Below are positions 1 to 4,485 of a stretch of 6,624 bases of DNA, piece after piece (position 1 is the stretch's first letter; every line of letters begins with the position of its first letter). The notes beneath the pieces were generated by a model. The model saw nothing but the letters and a program-made list of their open reading frames with translations, was not told where the DNA came from and searched no databases. Made by a program: the position numbers and the translations under genes. The stretch covers positions 1 to 6,624 of the forward strand of contig WTAG01000134.1 in assembly GCA_013139755.1 (NCBI GenBank). The letters run 5' to 3'. The stretch comes from Methylomarinum sp. GTDB lineage: Bacteria > Pseudomonadota > Gammaproteobacteria > Methylococcales > Methylomonadaceae.

Positions 1-2
1 TG

Positions 3-260
3 GCCAACCTGAAATTACATAAAGACCAGGACAGCCACCAATTAGCCGCAAACTTACGCCGAGTATTTTCTGGAATTGTAGCGGGTAATGTAAAAGACCA
101 GGGTATTCGCGCCATTGAGCAGCATGGGCTGTTTAAAATCAGCGGGGATAGCGATATTATGGAGTCAGTCGACCAGCTATTAAAGGCTTTTGTAAGCCAA
201 CATAGAATGAAATTGCCAAGTCACACAGCCTATCGCCCATGTTATCAAATTGTAAAATAA
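3..260 (+). CDS. C-terminal fragment of an unidentified protein
   Basis: The reading frame is open from the window edge and ends at TAA 258-260, giving 85 residues with no start in view. The other two forward frames hit stops within the first 21 bases. The fragment looks like a soluble alpha/beta segment: a helix-like stretch ([15 protein letters not shown]), then [18 protein letters not shown], then another helix and a short basic tail ending CYQIVK. There is no signal peptide or membrane segment. I do not recognise the family and assign no function. The next gene begins 386 bases downstream, so no operon is evident. The nearest terminator-like hairpin in the same orientation is at 433-464. 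That this is coding is supported by the clean open frame and ordinary composition; the full gene must lie to the left of this window. Confidence 0.6.
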   Translation, partial: ANLKLHKDQDSHQLAANLRRVFSGIVAGNVKDQGIRAIEQHGLFKISGDSDIMESVDQLLKAFVSQHRMKLPSHTAYRPCYQIVK

Positions 261-360
261 TTGGACTTGATCAGAGCTTCCTTAAGCAATGCCTACAACA
301 ACTTAGGGACTAATAAAATCAGTATGGCTGGCTATGAATGTTAAAGCACAGAGAATAGTC

Positions 361-549
361 TATTATTTAACATGGCTCTATACAAACCACAGGTTTATAA
401 AAAATCAGTAAATTTCTGAGTTATTGTTATCTGTAGGAGGTGCCTATTGGCCCCTCCTACTTTTATCGACAACATTTCAAATACGGTTAACAAGTTGATG
501 GTATATGACTCTTTAACCTGTGGTTTATTAATAGCCATATTATTTAATA
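361..549. repeat. Foldback (MITE-like) element with imperfect ~35-bp inverted repeats
   Basis: The arms 361-395 and 515-549 are inverted copies of one another, matching at 28 of 35 positions by hand alignment. Two blocks are exact: ATGGCT (372-377) against AGCCAT (533-538), and AAACCACAGGTT (384-395) against AACCTGTGGTTT (515-526). The 10-mer TATTATTTAA occurs exactly at 361-370 and again at 538-547, on the outer side of both ATGGCT blocks, as a target-site duplication would. The middle carries a GC-rich hairpin (433-460). No protein is encoded. Small size, long inverted ends, a flanking direct repeat and no gene together suggest a non-autonomous transposable element (MITE). A bare structural or regulatory palindrome is the alternative, and the AT-rich direct repeat could be chance. 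Confidence 0.5.
433..464 (+). terminator. Terminator-like GC-rich hairpin inside the foldback element
   Basis: A 12-bp stem (433-444 with 449-460, one T/C mismatch at 441/452) closes a TATT loop and is followed directly by TTTT (461-464). The stem starts GTAGGAGG and ends CCTCCTAC. This has the form of an intrinsic terminator for plus-strand transcription. On the minus strand no T tract follows, so it should act in one direction only. It lies 170 bases after the stop of the left-edge gene, which is far for a dedicated terminator, so it may instead belong to the mobile foldback element that surrounds it. Confidence 0.6.
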
Positions 550-619
550 ATCAATAGCAAAGAATTATAAAGTGTTTACGGAGCCCGACGATGCGCAGGG
601 GCTTGCAAGTGCAAAATAC

Positions 620-629
620 TGGTTAACCA
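620..629. promoter_or_regulatory. Perfect 10-bp palindrome just before the PilZ gene
   Basis: TGGTTAACCA reads the same on both strands and lies 17 bases before the ATG at 647. The place suits an operator, but a 10-bp palindrome is short and can arise by chance, and no known regulator is identified. The sequence between it and the start codon is AT-rich without a purine tract. Confidence 0.25.
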
Positions 630-646
630 ATTTTTACTAATAACAT

Positions 647-1315
647 ATGAAACAAATTAAATACTTATTAGAAAATCTGTCTGTTGGGGAAAGAGTTCAG
701 CTTATTACAAATGCAGGCCAAACTTTTTATTCGGGTTATATTGGCTATATTTCTGAAAAAAGTATTCTTATCAAAGTACCTAAATCACTTAAAGCAAGCA
801 AAGGCCTATGTTTAAAAATACGTGTTCTTTTACATGGAAATATCTATTCATTTCAGTCTAAAGTTCTGTGCCTGAACAGCGTACCGATAGTCTATATGCA
901 TTTAAGCTACCCAATTGATATTGAGGTCAGCATTTTAAGAGAACAACTTAGAGTTAGCATGTCAATGGAAGTAAAAGTAGAAGCTAAAAAAGAATTATCC
1001 AATGGTAGTCGCACTGCAAATGCAATATTAACTGATTTTAGCGCTGGTGGCGCATCACTGGAAGCTCCTGTTCAATTTGGAACCACTGGAGATAAAATTA
1101 CTGTAACAGGTAAATTTAAAACGAATGAAAACGAAAAGACGATAACTATTCCTTGTTCTATTTGTCAGGTACGGGGCGAAGAAGATATAAAAACAAAAGA
1201 TGTCAACCTTCAACATGGCGTAAAATTTGAATTTGTTAACAAAGAAGATGAAAATTTTGTGAAAAACCTCATCGCCCAGCAAATTGTTTATGCAAAAACA
1301 CGAAAAATCCTTTGA
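647..1315 (+). CDS. Two-domain PilZ protein, c-di-GMP receptor (YcgR-like)
   Basis: This 222-residue soluble protein has a YcgR-type N-terminal domain (about 8-95: VGERVQL, YSGYIGYISEKSILIKVP, YSFQSKV) and a PilZ domain (about 96-215). Both halves of the c-di-GMP site are present: RxxxR as R98-E-Q-L-R102, and [D/N]xSxxG as D130-F-S132-A-G-G135, followed by the usual beta strand and a late HGVKFEFV strand (190-197). There is no membrane segment or signal peptide. Proteins of this build sense c-di-GMP and act on motility, surface polysaccharide or secretion; the partner here cannot be told because no flagellar, cellulose or alginate gene is nearby. The start at ATG 647 has no recognisable Shine-Dalgarno sequence, yet it begins the domain at the expected distance. 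The gene stands alone between a MITE-like element and an IS remnant. Family call is firm, process unknown. Confidence 0.9.
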   Translation: MKQIKYLLENLSVGERVQLITNAGQTFYSGYIGYISEKSILIKVPKSLKASKGLCLKIRVLLHGNIYSFQSKVLCLNSVPIVYMHLSYPIDIEVSILREQLRVSMSMEVKVEAKKELSNGSRTANAILTDFSAGGASLEAPVQFGTTGDKITVTGKFKTNENEKTITIPCSICQVRGEEDIKTKDVNLQHGVKFEFVNKEDENFVKNLIAQQIVYAKTRKIL

Positions 1316-1361
1316 AAATTTATAAAGGGATCAAAGGGCAGCCAGATATACAACTACCAGC

Positions 1362-1592
1362 GGCTCTTCTACGGTCTTGTGAGTGCATTTAGGCTCCAAT
1401 ATAAAACATACTTTGGTTATCTGGAACAGAAATTTTCCTGATTTTAAGCTTAAAATATTCTGTATCACGAATACCTCTAGCCCATTTTCTAATCATTCCA
1501 ATACTGACATTACCTCCTTCAATTCGAGCGGATGTCAGTTGATATTTTGCATAGTTACAGATACCTGTTTTATGTGATGTTGCTCTGTTTAT
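1362..1592 (-). mobile_element. ISL3-type insertion sequence remnant (one end)
   Basis: On the plus strand the sequence from 1362 starts GGCTCTTC, the terminus typical of ISL3-family elements. It is followed after about 27 bases by the stop codon of a minus-strand transposase remnant, so this is the transposase 3' end of the element. The other end and most of the transposase are gone. Homology to the transposase runs to about 1580-1592, where integron-integrase sequence on the plus strand takes over. No target duplication can be judged because the partner end is missing. The family is inferred from the end sequence plus the transposase C-terminus; the inner boundary is good to about 15 bases. 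Confidence 0.6.
1389..1592 (-). pseudogene. ISL3-family transposase, C-terminal remnant
   Basis: Read on the minus strand, 67 codons are open from 1592 to the stop at 1391-1389. The translation contains YQLTSARIEGGN, then WARGIRDTEYFKLKIR, and ends FYIGA. This matches the end of ISL3-family DDE transposases, which have an xxxEGxN block holding the probable last acidic catalytic residue (E25 of the fragment), followed by a G-x-R-[DN]-x-x-[YF]-F-x-[LR]-[KR]-I helix. Family members are about 400 residues long, so over 80 percent is lost, including the zinc-binding and HTH N-terminus and the two catalytic aspartates. A stop lies at 1595-1593, at the point where integrase sequence begins. It cannot be active. 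Family recognition is from memory of the motifs, not a search. Confidence 0.6.
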
Positions 1593-1954
1593 TTACCCAA
1601 TGCTTTGAGTAAAAAGTATCCTAATGCTGAAAAAGAATGGGGCTGGCAATACGTGTTCCCTGGTAGAAATATATCAGTTGATCCACGCTCGGGTATCTCT
1701 CCTCGCCACCATATTGACCAATCTGTGATTAATAAAAGCATTAAAAGCACGGTAAAAAAATTGGGTATTACTAAAAGAGTCAGTGCCCACACCTTTCGTC
1801 ATAGCTTTGCCACACATTTGTTACAGCGTGGTACGGATATCCGAACCATTCAGGCGTTATTGGGACATAATGATCTGGAAACCATAGAAATACCCATGTA
1901 TTAAATCAAGGCGGTCAAGGTGTTAGTAGTCCGCTGGATGATTTGGGACTTTAA
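1578..1954 (+). pseudogene. intI: Integron integrase (IntI), truncated and frameshifted
   Basis: From about 1587 the frame reads [18 protein letters not shown], then [13 protein letters not shown] and RHH. This is the IntI-specific added region that sets integron integrases apart from XerC/D and phage recombinases. The H-x-x-R box follows ([12 protein letters not shown], 1785-1820) and then the second histidine in LLGHND (about 1857-1874). Near 1882-1892 the frame breaks and stops at 1902-1904. A different frame resumes at once with [11 protein letters not shown] and SPLDDLGL, ending at TAA 1952-1954, which is the normal IntI tail. Comparison with the expected ETTEIYTHV suggests about 4 bases lost, which removes the catalytic tyrosine. 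The N-terminal two thirds, including the first catalytic arginine, is missing and replaced by the ISL3 remnant. A TTG at 1605 opens a 99-codon frame, but translation from there would give only a dead fragment. Intact IntI proteins are about 320-340 residues. Confidence 0.9.
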
Positions 1955-2024
1955 CCCTCATACCCGACAAGGTTTCACGCCCTTATAGATATTAATCGTT
2001 CCAAAAGTTCTTGTATTCTATTTC

Positions 2025-2065
2025 CCCCTCATCCCAACCTTCTCCCTCGAGGGAGAAGGAGCTAA
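2025..2065. repeat. Dispersed palindromic repeat, copy 1
   Basis: A C-rich left arm (CCCCTCATCCCAACC) runs into a perfect 22-bp palindrome at 2038-2059, centred on TCGA, and ends GAGCTAAG. The first 24 bases (2025-2048) match 3252-3275 at 19 of 24 positions, so this is one member of a small family in the window. The form resembles REP-like intergenic repeats of gammaproteobacteria. A T tract is absent on either side, so it is not an ordinary intrinsic terminator. It follows the integrase remnant by 70 bases. Confidence 0.55.
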
Positions 2066-2102
2066 GTGCGAAAACTTATGAAATGATTGATACCTAGATA
2101 CC

Positions 2103-2134
2103 GTTTAGAATATTCACCTCAGAAAATTCTAAAC
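2103..2134. repeat. 9-bp perfect inverted repeat upstream of ppnP
   Basis: GTTTAGAAT (2103-2111) and ATTCTAAAC (2126-2134) are exact inverted copies with a 14-base spacer. It lies about 85 bases before the ppnP -10 box, too far for a simple repressor site but possible for an activator. It may equally be the remains of a weak terminator, since CTATTCTTT follows the second arm. Function not assigned. Confidence 0.35.
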
Positions 2135-2215
2135 TATTCTTTAAACTTGTTAGATTAAATTCAAGTCCAAATACCTTATTTACTATTAAATCCTCGCACC
2201 TTAGTTAGCTAAACT

Positions 2216-2243
2216 TGCTATACTGCGCGCACAAATTTAGGAG
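2216..2243 (+). promoter_or_regulatory. ppnP promoter (extended -10) and ribosome binding site
   Basis: TGC-TATACT at 2216-2224 is an extended -10 element (TGn followed by a 5/6 match to TATAAT). The -35 position (about 2196-2201, GCACCT) is poor, which is common for extended -10 promoters. A start point near 2231 would give a leader of about 22 bases. TAGGAG (2238-2243) is a good Shine-Dalgarno, 9 bases before the ATG at 2253, and fixes that start. Predicted from sequence form only. Confidence 0.5.
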
Positions 2244-2252
2244 TCGAATAAT

Positions 2253-2567
2253 ATGTCAGAATTTAATAACGTTACCATTATCAAAAAAGCCAATGTTTAT
2301 TTTGACGGTAACGTCAGTAGCCGCACCGTTAATTTTGCAGATGGGACAAGCAAAACACTAGGCTTTATGTTACCTGGTGAATATACTTTTAATACTGCGG
2401 ATAAAGAGTTGATGGAAATCATTGATGGTAATCTACAAGTATTATTACCAGAAAGTGATGAGTGGCAGACAATTAAAGGCGGCGAGTCTTTTAATGTACC
2501 AGCTAATGCTAAATTTACAGTAAAGGTTCAATCACCTACTGATTACTGTTCTTCATTTATTAAATAA
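2253..2567 (+). CDS. ppnP: Pyrimidine/purine nucleoside phosphorylase PpnP
   Basis: This 104-residue protein belongs to the PpnP (YaiE, DUF1255) family. These small cupin-fold enzymes split purine and pyrimidine nucleosides with phosphate into free base and ribose 1-phosphate, in the cytosol, for nucleoside salvage. The family blocks run in order: [11 protein letters not shown] (16-26), [13 protein letters not shown] (36-48), [10 protein letters not shown] (59-68), W71, and the [17 protein letters not shown] stretch (76-92), ending [11 protein letters not shown]. The Escherichia coli protein is 94 residues; this one is about 10 longer at the N-terminus, and the start is set by TAGGAG 9 bases upstream. 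It appears to be a single-gene unit, with its own promoter (2216-2224) and an intrinsic terminator (2644-2677). No residue loss is evident. The call is firm. Confidence 0.93.
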   Translation: MSEFNNVTIIKKANVYFDGNVSSRTVNFADGTSKTLGFMLPGEYTFNTADKELMEIIDGNLQVLLPESDEWQTIKGGESFNVPANAKFTVKVQSPTDYCSSFIK

Positions 2568-2605
2568 TTTTTTAATGAGTATTTAAATACCATTACTATT
2601 TTTAC

Positions 2606-2690
2606 ACCCCCCCAATCCCCCGTTGTACGTGGATGTAAGTAGTGTCGCATTTGGCAGAAACCGATTGCGACTTTTTTCAAAGGGGGGAAG
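2606..2690. repeat. C-rich/G-rich flanked element between ppnP and the NYN gene
   Basis: A C-rich arm (2607-2621: seven Cs, AAT, five Cs) and a G-rich arm (GGGGGG at 2682-2687, then AAG) bracket about 60 bases that include the terminator hairpin at 2644-2671. The arms can pair, so the whole could fold into one long structure with the terminator as its inner stem. It shares the C-left, G-right plan with the repeats at 2025-2065 and 3252-3296, but I could not align it well to them, so common origin is uncertain. Confidence 0.35.
2644..2677 (+). terminator. Intrinsic terminator of ppnP
   Basis: The stem is GTCGCA (2644-2649) with TGCGAC (2666-2671). It is extended past one T/T mismatch by TTGG (2651-2654) with CCGA (2661-2664, one G-T wobble), with a CAGAAA loop. 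Six Ts follow (2672-2677). This is a textbook rho-independent form, 76 bases after the ppnP stop. It should separate ppnP from the NYN gene. Confidence 0.8.
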
Positions 2691-2740
2691 TAGAAGAGCT
2701 ATTTTACCTAATCCCTAACCCATATAGGACATAATTTAAA

Positions 2741-3214
2741 ATGGAAAAAATTGCTATTTTTGTTGATGTCCAAAACATTTACTACACCACTCGCCAGCAG
2801 TATCATCAGCAGTTTAACTACAAAGCTTTTTGGGCCAAAGCAACGAAAAATAAACAAGTCGTTGCTGCTTTCGCTTATGCTATTGATCGAGGCGATGCTA
2901 AGCAACGTGGTTTTCAAAATACCCTTAAAAACATTGGTTTTCAGATTAAGTTAAAACCCTATATTCAACGTAAGGATGGCTCTGCCAAAGGTGATTGGGA
3001 TGTGGGCATTACTCTGGATGTAATTGAGCTTGCCGCTACAGTAGACACTATCATCTTATTATCAGGGGATGGGGATTTTGATTTATTGTTGCATAAAGCG
3101 CGTCAGGTTTATAAAACCAAAAGTATTGTCTATGGCGTTAATGCCTTAACTGCACCCAGTTTAATCAATTCATCTGATCAATTTATTGCTATTGGAAATG
3201 AACTATTAATGTAA
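2741..3214 (+). CDS. NYN domain (LabA-like, DUF88) putative ribonuclease
   Basis: This 157-residue protein is a single NYN/PIN-like domain. The acidic cluster of the family is present: D9 and N12 in IFVDVQNIYY, D85 and D87 in KGDWDVGITLD together with D93, and D110 and D112 in LLSGDGDFDLLL. NYN domains are metal-dependent RNase folds related to PIN. The single-domain LabA-like proteins are widespread, but the substrate is not known for most, so the role here (RNA processing or decay, cytosolic) is inferred. There is no membrane segment. The start is ATG 2741 with AGGA (2726-2729), 11 bases upstream. The gene sits behind the ppnP terminator and 119 bases ahead of sbcD, in the same direction, with a hairpin repeat between. 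No promoter stands out. Complete in length for a stand-alone NYN protein. Confidence 0.85.
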   Translation: MEKIAIFVDVQNIYYTTRQQYHQQFNYKAFWAKATKNKQVVAAFAYAIDRGDAKQRGFQNTLKNIGFQIKLKPYIQRKDGSAKGDWDVGITLDVIELAATVDTIILLSGDGDFDLLLHKARQVYKTKSIVYGVNALTAPSLINSSDQFIAIGNELLM

Positions 3215-3216
3215 CA

Positions 3217-3317
3217 ATTAATCATCCCAAAGGACTTGCAATCTATTCCCTCCCCCCATTCCAGTCTTCCCCCTCTGAGGAGGGTAATAAGGTGAGGAAT
3301 CTTTTAGGCTGATTAAT
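3217..3317. repeat. Dispersed palindromic repeat, copy 2, within NYN-sbcD spacer
   Basis: The core 3252-3275 matches copy 1 (2025-2048) at 19 of 24 positions and leads into a CCCTC-TGAG-GAGGG hairpin (3271-3284) and a G-rich right side to about 3296. Exact 7-bp inverted repeats, ATTAATC (3217-3223) and GATTAAT (3311-3317), bound the spacer and may mark the element's ends, though AT-rich 7-mers can occur by chance. It fills almost the whole space between the NYN stop and sbcD. No T tract follows the hairpin, so termination is doubtful. Confidence 0.45.
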
Positions 3318-3333
3318 AATAACCGAGAACACT

Positions 3334-4485
3334 ATGCGCTTTTTTCACACAGCTGACTGGCACCTGGGACGTATATTTCATAATGTCTCGTTATTAGACG
3401 ATCAAAAATATATTCTTGATCAACTCATTAATACCATTAAGCAACGCACACCTGATGTGGTGGTTATTGCAGGTGATGTCTATGATAAAGCCATCCCTTC
3501 TGAAGGTGCTGTCCATTTATTAGATCACTTTATTAATCAGGTTGCAGGTCAACTAGCTATCCCGATTATCATTATTAGTGGTAATCATGATAGCGGCGCT
3601 CGATTGAGTTTTGCTTCTTCAATTTTAGAAAAGTCCAATGTGTATATTATTGGTAAATCTACTCTGGATACAATACCCATCATTTTGAATGATGAATTTG
3701 GTGAAGTTTATTTTTATCCCCTGCCTTATTTATCCCCCCTTTCTGCTCGCAGTTTATACCAAGATGCTGAGATAAAATCACATCAGGATGTGATTAAACG
3801 TCAGGTAAGCTGTATTAGCCATGATCATCCCAAAAATAAACGCTGTGTTTTGATTATGCATGAATTTGTGATTGGCGCTGAAGAAAGCGAATCAGAACGA
3901 CAATTGAGTGTCGGTGGGACTTCAGCAATCGAATCAGGCTTGCTTCAATCTTTTGACTATGTAGCAATGGGCCATATTCACCGCCCACAGGCAATTTCTA
4001 CTGATCATATTCGTTACTCAGGGTCTTTATTAAAATACAGTTTTAGTGAAGTAAAACATAATAAAGGCATCACTGAAATTAACCTTGATGCAAATGGCTT
4101 TGCTGATTATCAACATATCGCATTAACCGCTTTACGTGATATGCGAATTATTTCAGGTACGTTAGATAATATTTTGCAACAGGCAAGTCGTGATAATCAA
4201 ACCGAAGACTATATCTGTGCAGAACTTTTAGATGAAGGCGAACTTTATGAACCGATGCGTCGCTTACAGGAAGTTTATCCTAATACTTTAGAAATACGAC
4301 GATCCAGTTTATCCAGCAAGCAAAATATTAATAGCAAAAGCTTCAAAGACCTACATAAACAAGATGTCACTCAATTATTTGATGAGTTTTATCAACATGT
4401 TTGTAGCCAGGCTTTAGATGACCCGCAGCAAAGTTTTGTTAAATCATTAGTTGAACAACTCGAACAGACATCAGAGGATAAATAA
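3334..4485 (+). CDS. sbcD: Exonuclease SbcD, nuclease subunit of SbcCD (Mre11 family)
   Basis: SbcD is the metallophosphoesterase subunit of the SbcCD complex, which cuts hairpins and degrades double-stranded or protein-blocked DNA ends, mainly behind replication forks. This 383-residue protein has the Mre11 phosphoesterase motifs in order: D8-W-H10 (HTADWHLGR), G-D48 (VIAGDVYDKAIPS), G-N84-H85-D86 (ISGNHDSGARLSF), H176 (IMHEFVIGAEESESERQLSVGGT) and G-H214-I-H216 (YVAMGHIHRPQ), then YSGSLLKYSFSE. The part after about 275 is the capping domain and the C-terminal segment that contacts SbcC. E. coli SbcD is 400 residues, so the length is normal. The start at ATG 3334 has only a weak Shine-Dalgarno (CCGAG), but residues begin MRFFHTADWH exactly as in the family. 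The stop overlaps the sbcC start in TAATG, which implies translational coupling and balanced subunits. All metal ligands appear intact. Confidence 0.96.
   Translation: MRFFHTADWHLGRIFHNVSLLDDQKYILDQLINTIKQRTPDVVVIAGDVYDKAIPSEGAVHLLDHFINQVAGQLAIPIIIISGNHDSGARLSFASSILEKSNVYIIGKSTLDTIPIILNDEFGEVYFYPLPYLSPLSARSLYQDAEIKSHQDVIKRQVSCISHDHPKNKRCVLIMHEFVIGAEESESERQLSVGGTSAIESGLLQSFDYVAMGHIHRPQAISTDHIRYSGSLLKYSFSEVKHNKGITEINLDANGFADYQHIALTALRDMRIISGTLDNILQQASRDNQTEDYICAELLDEGELYEPMRRLQEVYPNTLEIRRSSLSSKQNINSKSFKDLHKQDVTQLFDEFYQHVCSQALDDPQQSFVKSLVEQLEQTSEDK

Larger units (their letters stand above)
261..646. other. Non-coding gap with foldback element and leader hairpins
   Basis: No convincing gene is visible in these 386 bases on either strand; the only short frames are of chance length. 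The left and central part is taken up by the inverted-repeat element at 361-549. Between that element and the PilZ gene there is an AGCCC/GGGCT inverted repeat (582-586 with 599-603), a small TTGC-AAGT-GCAA hairpin (603-614) and a perfect 10-bp palindrome (620-629). A TATAAA box at 566-571 could be a -10 for the PilZ gene, but no good -35 stands at the right distance, so the promoter is not assigned. Confidence 0.6.
1955..2252. other. Gap between integrase remnant and ppnP
   Basis: I see no gene here. It holds a palindromic C-rich/G-rich repeat (2025-2065), a 9-bp inverted repeat (2103-2134) and, at its right end, the ppnP promoter and ribosome binding site. No attI or attC site could be recognised by eye next to the integrase tail. 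Confidence 0.6.

Noticed and set aside
571..646. c-di-GMP riboswitch upstream of the PilZ gene
   Set aside because: The GC-rich piece (GCGCAGGGGC) recalls part of the GEMM core, but the conserved paired stems and tetraloop-receptor pattern could not be traced.
1055..1282. Minus-strand open frame inside the PilZ gene
   Set aside because: It is antisense to the PilZ domain, including the DFSAGG motif region, and low-complexity Phe-rich; a shadow frame.
647..1315. PilZ gene as an integron cassette
   Set aside because: In the usual layout cassettes left of a plus-strand intI read on the minus strand, whereas this gene is on the plus strand. I found no attC-like site (paired GTTRRRY and RYYYAAC boxes) after it.
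1383..1577. 64-codon plus-strand open frame between the PilZ gene and intI
   Set aside because: The opposite strand over the same bases encodes the ISL3 transposase C-terminus (ARIEGGN, EYFKLKI). The plus-strand frame is its antisense shadow and has no ribosome binding site.
1589..1792. 67-codon minus-strand open frame with hydrophobic start
   Set aside because: It lies antisense to the clear IntI coding segment; its hydrophobic look comes from the complement of that frame.
3271..3284. Hairpin as an intrinsic terminator for the NYN gene
   Set aside because: The 5-bp stem is followed by TAATAAGG, not a T tract, on the plus strand; it is better explained as part of the dispersed repeat.
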